From assembly GCA_030704615.1 (NCBI GenBank), contig CM060732.1, positions 9,734,001-9,798,000 on the forward strand: 64,000 bases of DNA, read 5' to 3'. Shown here in pieces: positions 56,630-64,000 of this stretch. The translations under genes were made by a program, and so were the position numbers. Below the pieces are notes generated by a model. It saw only the letters and a program-made list of their open reading frames with translations. It did not search any database and was not told the origin of the DNA. The first letter of the stretch is position 1; each line of letters starts with the position of its first letter. This stretch comes from Takakia lepidozioides (lineage: Eukaryota > Streptophyta > Takakiopsida > Takakiales > Takakiaceae).

Positions 56630-57191
56630 TAGTAATTTGCACATAACACAGTATATGAGCACTACAGAATAGAGTGTTTTGTATATAAAATTGGGCTTGT
56701 ATCCTGTGTATGTTCAATTAAACAAAAAGAACTACTCGGATGTCGTCGTCGGATGCCCTATCCGATGTCGTCGTCGTGGTGGACATGATGCTATGTAGGA
56801 GAGGAACGCGAAGAGGAACTAGAGCAAGAAACAGCACAACAAGAAACAGAAGAATCGACAAAGTTGATGAGCGTGGGCTGTTTCTATGTATGCGAGGAAC
56901 TAGAGCAAGAGGAACGCAAGGAGAAGGGAAGAGCGAAGGAGAAGCAAATGGCGGCGAATGTGAATGGCGAATGACGAAGAATGGCGCGGGCAGCTGCCCA
57001 AAAACGACGCGCTGTTTAGATTTAGCAGGGGGGGGGGCTAGTGCTAAATTCCCTCTAAACTAGGAAGGAAAGTTTTAGGATAGATATCAATAGTTATCGT
57101 TAAAATCTTTTAAACAGGTCAGTGCGGCCGCGATTTTTCATGTAGCAGTAGTTAGGCCCCGCGCAGCAGGCTGGTGCGGCCGGGGCCTTTA

Positions 57192-58055
57192 CTTTAACAC
57201 ATATTCATTGCGTTTTGCTCGACCCACTTGCCACTTACATTGTAGCTAATTACTAACAACTAAAGATAGTTAGGCCTCCCTTTGAATTTTGGGTTGAGAA
57301 TCACGTGGTTTAGGTGATACATTTGGCAGATGTCATCCACATCTGTAATAAGTATGTATATATGTACTTGGTGTTTCAGTTCTTGTCACTGAACTATGTT
57401 ATTTATATCTAAACCCAGATTATGGACTAGGTAGCATTCGAGAGGAGCCCCTGCTACCGGACATAACCGGTTTTTGGGGCAGCGAGCCAGTCACTGTACC
57501 CTTGTACCTACCACCACGTTTTCTATCCATTTGGAGCTGTGATAAGAAGTTTTCATCCCCGCAGCAGGTAAGTAGTTAGTTAAAATCTAGTAGGTCGTAG
57601 AATACCACATATAGCACCCCTCCTCAAATCCAGTAGAAAAACGCCACGTCAGCGAGTCTGCTCTAAAAATCGGTTATGTATTCTACTAGAGCAGCAATCC
57701 GGGAAGTTGGAACTTATCAACGGTGGGTAAGGTAGCCTTGTGCCATTACTGCTAATGCAGCATCTCTAATGAGGTGTCACTGGCAGGTCTAAACATGGCC
57801 CAACCGAACACTGACAGGGATGTTCTTGCACTGTTTCAGTCAAATTTTGGAGTTGTAAGCAGTGTCTAGTGATCAAGGGTGTCTCTCTCTCAACTGGAAT
57901 GCTGTCGCGCGGATGGACATAAATTGTTGCCGTCAAAATTCCCATAATCTTTGTCAATAGGTGTGGACCCGATGCAACTGATCATACTTAAGTTACATAG
58001 TCTTCCAACAAAATAAGTTCAGCAAGTTGGGAACACCCTCCGTGCAAATGAATAA
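57192..58055. other. Spacer, no gene seen
   Basis: No family match on either strand. It lies between the right end of the TIR-bounded segment and the 5' end of the truncated LINE. Confidence 0.4.
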
Positions 58056-59795
58056 TAAGCACCCTCGTTGAAGCCTCCACAAGTGGTTGCCGTGTGCCCT
58101 CCTTGCTAAATGGATACCCCGTATTTTTTGTAACCTTCTGGCTCCATGGAGTATTCTAGTATGTAGCCACATTCTTCAATCAACCCCTTCTTCATCTCTA
58201 CTGTGGCCGGCCTCCCTTCGTTGGATCGTGCAAGGTTGTTCTCTGAACAAGATCCCTGGTGTAGGCTCTACAGCTTGGAGATCTATTTGGTCTGCTTGGA
58301 CAGGGACAGTTAACCCTTCACTTGATAATGGCCTACATACGAACCCTCACCTTAGATGGTTTCTCTCGGCCCCGGTCTCCCTTCTGATCCGGGAGAATGG
58401 ATATGGATGGATAAAAAACACAGTCCCTTCTTCTCATACTCGATCAAGATGGGACGCTCTTTACTCCGTCCGGTTAATCTCAGCCAAGTGGTCAGCTAAG
58501 TGGCCTCATTTTGTTTTTCGCCCTCCTCGTGGACTAAGATCTGGGGTGATATCTGGAGAAAAGACAGGTCGGCCAAGTTGAGTGGCTTCCTCTGGAAACT
58601 GGTTAACAGGATTCTGCCAGTCTCAAGTCATTTTGCTGATCCCAATCTGCACTGCAAAGCCTGTAATCTGCAGTTGCCCGAAACGATTGAACATGCTTCT
58701 TTGAATGCCCTTTGGCCAGCAGGGTGTGGTGCTTTGTTCTGTCCTTCTATAGTCCTTGGAAGGCCCTGGTTGCGCCCTCCATCTCTATTCTTCTCTTGAA
58801 TTATGTGAATGGACATCTCTGGTCTGACTGCCCGGTTTGGGCAACTCTCAGAGCCCATACCCTTTGGAATATATGGAAAGCTCGATGCAAGCTCGTCTTT
58901 GATGCAAGGCCGATTTCAGTTAGAGCTGTTCTTTTTGGGTTCATTCAGACTTGTTGTCTGAGGCCAGAAAAGCATGGGGGGTGATTTCTGCAGTTCTTCG
59001 CAGGTGCAGCTCTAGGAGGAGGGATCAACTACTCCTTCAATTTGACAGCACTTGGGCCAGAGGGCATATCATATGCTCAAGATCGCGGGAGTTCGCTGGG
59101 CTGACTCCATCCCTGCAAGCTGGGAGTTCCTTTAGTGCGAGACACTCGCCGGCGGAGGTGGAAGACTCTGAAGTGAATTGGAGGCACAAGAAGTCCTACA
59201 AGAAAACAAGATCTAGGACCCAGCTTTCCTATGAGCCACAGAAAAGGAAGCATGGGAGTTACTAGCTATGGGCTGCGCTCATGTTAAGGCGCTCCCTTGC
59301 CTGTTGCAGTTTAGTTCCTGGGGCCTTTGCTGGTCACCAGGCTGCTCCTGGTCTGGTGGAATTATCAGCTATGTGCTGCGCTGTTGTTAGGAGTTTCTCT
59401 TGCCTGATGCAGTTTAGTTCCTTGGGCCCTTGATGGTCACCAGGCTGCTCCTGGTCTGGTGGAATTATGGGCTATGTGATGCGCTGTTGTTGGGGCTCTC
59501 TCTTGCCTGATGCAGTTTAGTTCCTGGGGCCCTTGCTGGTCATCAGGCTTCCCCTGATCTGGCTCCTCTTCATGCTTAGTTTGATTTATCCATATCCTCC
59601 TTCTGGATTCTCCGCTCTATGTCTTAGAATTTTGGTCTCGAAGCGTTGTCTTCCTGGATCAGCCTCCATGGAGTGGGAGGTTATTTTTTCCTCCCTGTAC
59701 TCTGTCGGCTTTTTGCCTCCTCGTAATAAAATCTAAAGGGCTATAATCCCTTTTCTAAAAAAATTAAAAAAAGAAAAAAGAAAAAAAAGGTGGTT
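58056..59795 (+). mobile_element. 5'-truncated LINE, ORF2 C-terminus, 3' UTR and A-rich tail
   Basis: Frames at 58087-58581, 58500-58740, 58712-58984 and 58951-59265 follow one another through frameshifts. They hold the zf-RVT region (LSGFLWKLVNRILPVSSHF, CKACNLQLPETIEHA) and the tail PVWATLRAHTLWNIWKARC and LSEARKAWGVISAVLRRCS. Reverse transcriptase is missing. The 3' UTR has three tandem units (59266-59560), a stem AAAGGGCTATAATCCCTTTT, and an A-rich tail to 59790. It is the same family as the LINE at 32340-33356. The stop-containing, frameshifted ORF is not functional. Confidence 0.88.
59266..59560 (+). repeat. Three tandem copies of a unit of about 100 bp in the LINE 3' UTR
   Basis: Each unit contains CTATG..CTGCGCT, TTGCCTG.TGCAGTTTAGTT, TCCTGGGGCC and GGTCACCAGGCTGCTCC, then TGGTCTGGTGGAATTA (last copy partial). 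Confidence 0.85.
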
Positions 59796-60323
59796 CCATG
59801 CCAGACCGTTCCATTCAGCCCCCTTAAAATCTTGGCACCAATTGCCATGTGGGCCCCTGACATAATAAATGATAATTGATATAAGTTTTAGATGAAGATG
59901 TCAAAATTCATTTCCTTTCCTGACTTACTTTGGATGGAAATCAATAACATTTATCTCATTTAATTTGATTAAAAGGGCCTCTGTCCCTTTGTTTAAAAAA
60001 TAAATAAAAATAGCATTGTGTAAGGCAAGGCCCCTATAAGAAAAGACAAAGGTGTCAGTTAGGGGCCCGCAAAACTCGGTCGCCCATTGTGACGTCAGGG
60101 ATGTCTTTTTGGGCCTCTTAACCCTTAACCGACGAGCTAACTTTTGGCCGTTTTCCCAAAAAGGGGTATATACCCTGCATTGCTGAGCTGTAACTTCCTA
60201 CCCCCTTACATCCAGCTGGATGAACCCATTCATCTCAACAACACTAACTACATGAAGGTCCTCAGGAAATTTCAGCAGTTTTGACCGTTCCATTTAGTAG
60301 ATTATAACAAAAGCAAATTCCCA
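59796..60323. other. Spacer with a second LINE-like 3' tail
   Basis: At about 59965-60010, AAAAGGGCCTCTGTCCCTTT and AAAAAATAAATAAAAATAG resemble the stem and A-rich tail of the LINE 3' ends in this window. There is no coding region. Confidence 0.4.
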
Positions 60324-61187
60324 CAATTGAAGCTAAAACTAGCTTGAAAACAACCCTAATTTACAAATTAGGGTTGTTTTCAAGCTAATTGGCAATTCAA
60401 CTGAATTGTAATCTATAATTTTTAACTTTTTCTCTATGTAATATATATAATGTACATATATGTATATATTCAAGTTATACTATACACATATGAGAGTATA
60501 AACTAAAAATACATGTTGCCCGTCTACTCTTGCTGCCCCTCTATCTTGTGCCCCTTAGGGAATCGTGGAGTTGTGAAGCCAGCCTCGGCGAGAGAGGGAG
60601 CTAGAGGGGGAGAGAGATCAGCAGCTTCCTACGATTCACTGGCAAAAGAAACATGGCGGGCTCTGAAAGAAACAGACAAAATCAAACCTAACAATTGATG
60701 AAAGGCTTCATCATGTAGTCCCCTGGCACTAGTATCTCCCCCCAGGACACAACCCTGTTCATCTTATAAATTAATATTGTTTCGATACCCTTACAAAGGT
60801 ATCATGTTGAAGTTGGGATGTGTGTTCCATACAAGTTATCATAGCCATACATTGGCACCAACATCCACAAAGAGGGACAATCCCGCTTTTAGGGCAAGCG
60901 CTTCGTGACTTCCTCTCTTTCTCTCCCTCTCTCGCTCTCTTTATCTCATGCTCAGGCCTTACCACGGGCAGCAAGAATAGACAGACGGGCAGCAAGAATA
61001 GACGGGCAACATGTATTTTCAGCTTATACTTTTGTATGCATATGTATAATTTGAATATATACATATATACATTATATACAGAAATAAGTTAAAAATTATA
61101 GATTACAATTCAATTGAATTGTGTGCCAACAATTCAATTGAATTGCAAATTAGGGTTGTTTTCAAGCTAGTTTTAGCAGTTCAATTG
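60324..61187. mobile_element. Foldback element with arms of about 220-240 bp
   Basis: The left arm (60324 to about 60545) and right arm (about 60955-61187) are inverted copies: CAATTGAA, GCTAAAACTAGCTTGAAAAC, AACCCTAATTT, TTGTAATCTATAATTTTTAA, TACATGTTGCCCGTCTA and TTCTTGCTGCCC occur in the same order from both ends. The centre of about 400 bp has a purine tract on the left mirrored by a pyrimidine tract on the right. There is no ORF. The left arm contains a second perfect hairpin, AACAACCCTAATTT ACA AATTAGGGTTGTT, near 60351-60381. Confidence 0.75.
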
Positions 61188-62406
61188 AATTGCGTACTTT
61201 TAGGGGGGTGATCAAGTGAATTGCTATGCATTTCACATCAAGGCCTTTTTGGAATTCCCTACGTGCTCGCCCAGTGTACGATGAATTGTGTTTAACTTAG
61301 TTCATCCTCGCAGCAGTTCGTGCGAAAGGGGCCCTGGTCCTGGAATAGGAATCCATGATGCCCAGTTATGATATCTAGCACAAAATTTGAAAGCATTATA
61401 GATTCATCTTCAAGTACATAGGACGGACCGGAAACGAAATAGCAGCCAATGACAAGTGAACTACGAATGCATTGGAGTGGATTCAAGATGACCTTTTTCG
61501 CTTTATTTCTTCATTCAAACTGACTCGAACACTGTCAGCGGCTCACCAAATGCATGTAACAGCACAGATCACCCACGGTCCATTGAACGTACTGAAGAGG
61601 GGATGGAGGTGCATTGACTGCCTCTAATAAATCGGCTGTATGGCCCGCTTCTTTCTTTCTTCATATGCCATGATGTGTTCAGGGGCAGGTCATTGGTCTT
61701 ATACCGACAGTCAAGATAGGCCCCGCAATGCATTACGCGATGCCACTGGGCAGTGTTTTTCTTTCTGGCGAAAAATCGCCAAATTTCGACATTGAAACTA
61801 CGTTAGCTACTTGAACAAAGGAATTATGGGGGGTAAAATCTGACTTTTTCGCCAAAAAACAGCAGCAGATAAATTTCAGGGGCCTACTCATGCCGACGTG
61901 GACCAGTTAAACCGTGACACCTGGAATATAGCCACTTTTCTAACTCTGCCACCTCGATATTCTCGCCACATGGGCACTGCGTAGAATTCACAGGTGGCCC
62001 CGCCAGCGATTTTGGAAATATGAAAAAAATAACACTGCCACTGGGTAACCTGCCACCATCATCCTTACTTTCCCCTGTCGTGTGGCAGGGACCTACCCAA
62101 CAAAATACGTACTCGCAATCTGTAAACTAGGAGTATCGCCATTACAAATTCTGCTTCTCCTTTACTGATGATTGTATAACATGCCATTCATACAAGAAAC
62201 AATTGCATGGACACAGATTTGATTTCACAAACACAGCCCAGTAACTTAGCATCGAGCATATTTCTTCAGGGATAATAAAGAAGCTAGGAAAGATACGACC
62301 TAGCAACTCCCAGTGTCTGTGTCCAGTCACCCTCCCTCCCACCTGAGCTTCCCCTTACGGAAAGGGAAAAAATCCATATGAATATGTTTATTGTATTCGT
62401 GTTCAG
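61188..62406. other. Gene-free stretch
   Basis: No ORF with family resemblance is seen. If the frame at 62407-62624 is a real last exon, this stretch would be its upstream intron. Confidence 0.35.
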
Positions 62407-62624
62407 GGTTACTGGATCTGATTGAAGGCCTGCCCCTCAGGAATAAAGTTGAGATATGTTGGAATTCGACTTTCACTGACTGGTACATGAATTTTGCACA
62501 TGAAATTATTGGAGAATGCCATGTCAACACTGTGAAACTCAAGCCAGGTGGAACTAGCCGTGGAGACATGGAATTATTAGCTAGCCTAATGGCTGTAGTG
62601 CTGGCCAGCTATCTCTCTCACTAA
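62407..62624 (+). CDS. Possible last exon of an unidentified host gene
   Basis: After CGTGTTCAG an open frame of 72 codons reads LLDLIEGLPLRNKVEICWNS, then FAHEIIGECHVNTVKLKPGG and MELLASLMAVVLASYLSH, then TAA. Composition is balanced and protein-like, unlike the surrounding DNA. I do not recognise the family. The Copia LTR begins 5 bases after the stop. If it is real, the Copia insertion lies in the gene's 3' UTR. Confidence 0.35.
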
Positions 62625-62628
62625 GTTG

Positions 62629-62877
62629 TGTGTGTAAGGTTGCTCCTTCGTAGTTATGGTAGCACTACCTCTGTGTGTGTGTCTGAGAGCTTAAGTATGC
62701 TCTGTACCTAGCCTGGTTTGGTACAGAGTTGTAACTCAGCATATCTATGGTATAATATATGTATTATGGTTGTTTGCGAAGCGATGGTGAAGTGTGTATG
62801 AAGCAGTCTAGCTACTTGTGTGAGCAGAGTGATAAAGATCAGTCTAGTTTATCTTGTAACACAGTGGATATCATCCA
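62629..62877 (+). repeat. 5' LTR of the Copia element
   Basis: It starts TGTGTGTGTAAGG and ends ATCATCCA, just before the primer site. A TATA-like box (GGTATAATATATG) lies near 62749-62761. The left border is inferred from TG and from the distance to the primer site, because the 3' LTR is not in the window. Confidence 0.6.
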
Positions 62878-62880
62878 TTA

Positions 62881-62893
62881 GGTTATGGGCTCC
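62881..62893 (+). other. Primer binding site matching the anticodon arm of initiator tRNA-Met
   Basis: GGTTATGGGCTCC is complementary (GGTTATGGGC exactly) to the anticodon region GCCCATAACC of initiator tRNA-Met. This is the half-tRNA priming mode known for Drosophila copia and many Copia elements. Confidence 0.65.
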
Positions 62894-63277
62894 TTTGCTT
62901 AAGTATGTGCACTCTGTGTCAGAAGCATATTTTATTTGTAGTACGTGTGTCTTTCTCGGTATTTGTCTACAGTAGCATCTTTTCTTGCTACGTCTACGGC
63001 TCGTGCATGAGCCTACTAAGTATACAACTCTGCTTATAGTCTATTTCTTTTGAGTCTGTGGGTTCTTGCATCAGCCCATTACCAATCTTTGTTGTGGCAA
63101 ACATGGTGTAGCTTCATCTTGTTTTTCTTTGTTTTTATCTTTCTTTATTGCGGGATCTTGCATGAGCCTATCGTCGTACTAGTTTTTTTTTTTTTTTTTT
63201 TTTTTGTCCTTCTTGCGGGCCGTTTGGCCGTGCACCAAGGAAATTGTATTCCCTGCAGCAGTTCGTGTCCAGCCGCC

Positions 63278-64000
63278 ATGGCTGACAACACTCACGATCT
63301 TGGTAGCATAGCCCGTTTTAGGGGGGATAATTTCCATTTATGGAAATTCCAGATGCGAGCCATTCTTCTTGGCAAGGAGCTTATGGACATCGTTGATGGT
63401 GCCTCGCCCAAACCAGAGGAAACCGCTTCCGCTGCAGTTCGGTCAGAATGGGTTAAGCGGGACAGCCAAGCTTTTAGCCTTCTTTGTCAGGCATTGGATG
63501 AGTCCATGCTCAAGCACATATAATTCATGAGCAGAATGCCTCAAAGAATGTACACACGATGCAGCAGGAGTTTTACAAGTGTGCCATGGTTGAAGGGGAG
63601 AGTATTGCTGATTTTCTTGGCAAGATAGAGCTCATTGTGTCTCAGCTGGCTAATCGCGGGGACACTACCTTCAATGAGCAGGCCATAGTGTCCAAGATTC
63701 TCTGCAACCTTTCAAGAGCGTTTGACAACATGATTCCTGCATGGCGCATGCAACCGACTGCCTCCAAGACCCTGACAAACCTCACCTTACAGCTCCTTCA
63801 GACGGAAGGGACTCTCAAGACACGGTCAGATGCCACCATTGCCTCAGCCCAGGCATACGCTGCTACAATGAAAGGGAAGAACTCGACAGAGTACACCCCT
63901 GAGCAATGTGCGGCAAGAAGGAAGGAGATTCTTGATCGCAAGAAAGTCACCGAATGCTGGAAGTGTGGCAAGAACGGCCACTAGGGTCGCGAATGCACGG
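63278..64000 (+). pseudogene. gag: Copia gag with frameshift and nonsense codon in the zinc knuckle
   Basis: ATG at 63278 starts MADNTHDLGSIARFRGDNFH, then LWKFQMRAILLGKELMDIVD, the N-terminal Copia Gag domain. The frame stops at 63523 (TAA) and resumes in another frame with HEQNASKNVHTMQQEFYKC, then GESIADFLGKIELIVSQL. The zinc knuckle CWKCGKNGH is followed by TAG (63982-63984) and then GREC, where Trp is expected, so TGG has become TAG. Gag coats the RNA and forms the particle. This copy cannot make a full Gag. Confidence 0.88.

Larger units (their letters stand above)
51923..57188. mobile_element. Candidate gene-capturing TIR transposon (Pack-type, Harbinger-like ends)
   Basis: The left end reads GGCCCCCGCCGCACCGGGCT and the right end, reverse-complemented, GGCCCCGGCCGCACCAGCCT, each going on with GCTG/CTGCT and GCG. 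This is an imperfect terminal inverted repeat of about 25 bp. TTA stands directly outside the left end and, one base off, outside the right end, which fits the 3-bp TTA/TAA duplication of PIF/Harbinger transposons. GCCGCACC or GTGCGGC also recurs just inside both ends. The interior has no transposase that I can recognise but carries intron-containing fragments of at least two host genes (GH79 and PARP3-like), both on the + strand. The ends are diverged, so the boundary call is tentative while the gene fragments are secure. Confidence 0.55.
62629..64000 (+). mobile_element. Ty1/Copia retrotransposon, 5' part (runs off the window)
   Basis: A 249-bp LTR, a Copia-type internal-tRNA primer site, a leader and the gag region are visible. 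Pol lies beyond the window. The gag ORF is broken by a frameshift and a nonsense codon, so this copy is unlikely to be active. Confidence 0.85.

Noticed and set aside
1-64000. CRISPR arrays, bacterial operons or phage genes
   Set aside because: No regularly spaced repeats of that type occur. Genes have spliceosomal introns, and the sigma factor is the nuclear-encoded plastid kind rather than bacterial contamination, because its exons are separated by GT-AG introns.

Overview
This is nuclear DNA of a green plant-lineage (streptophyte) eukaryote. Two spliced host genes with GT-AG introns can be read: a plastid-type RNA polymerase sigma factor on the + strand (about 2.7-8.4 kb) and a phytochrome-interacting-factor (PIF) type bHLH transcription factor on the - strand (26.8-30.8 kb). 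Most of the rest is transposon sequence. A plant-type chromovirus Ty3 element occurs beside a Ty3 lineage whose reverse transcriptase looks more like animal or fungal elements. Together with the PIF sequence this makes a non-flowering streptophyte (charophycean alga, bryophyte or lycophyte) more likely than a flowering plant. The species cannot be fixed from the window.

Layout. 0-2.1 kb: broken hAT transposase, Ty3 integrase tail and a lone LTR. 2.7-8.4 kb: sigma factor gene with a LINE scrap in its first large intron. 9.8-12.9 kb: scrambled exons of splicing-factor genes (SF3B2 on both strands, an RBM39-like RRM). 13.3-15.4 kb: LINE fragment with RNase H. 15.5-18.9 kb: satellite-like and dispersed repeats. 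19.0-23.6 kb: 3'-truncated Ty3 element on the - strand with 5' LTR, tRNA-Ala primer site, an extra ORF before gag, a textbook -1 frameshift site, and protease, dUTPase-like and RT domains. 26.8-30.8 kb: PIF gene. 32.2-43.1 kb: tRNA-derived SINE copies, a LINE nested in one of them, microsatellites and long gene-free DNA. 43.9-49.3 kb: Ty3 chromovirus with both LTRs and a 5-bp target duplication. 50.7-51.7 kb: inverted-repeat element. 51.9-57.2 kb: a TIR-bounded segment carrying captured exons of a GH79 heparanase-like gene and a PARP3-like gene, itself invaded by a 682-bp hAT MITE with a perfect 8-bp target duplication. 58-59.8 kb: LINE 3' end. 60.3-61.2 kb: long foldback element. 62.6 kb to the end: Ty1/Copia 5' part.

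The two host genes both belong to light and plastid biology: a sigma factor directs the plastid-encoded polymerase to promoters, and PIFs are light-labile nuclear regulators. Nothing in the sequence shows a direct link between them. The most unusual parts are the gene-fragment-carrying segments (9.8-12.9 and 51.9-57.2 kb), the Ty3 element at 19-23.6 kb, and the SINE family whose 3' tail resembles the tail of a LINE in the same window.
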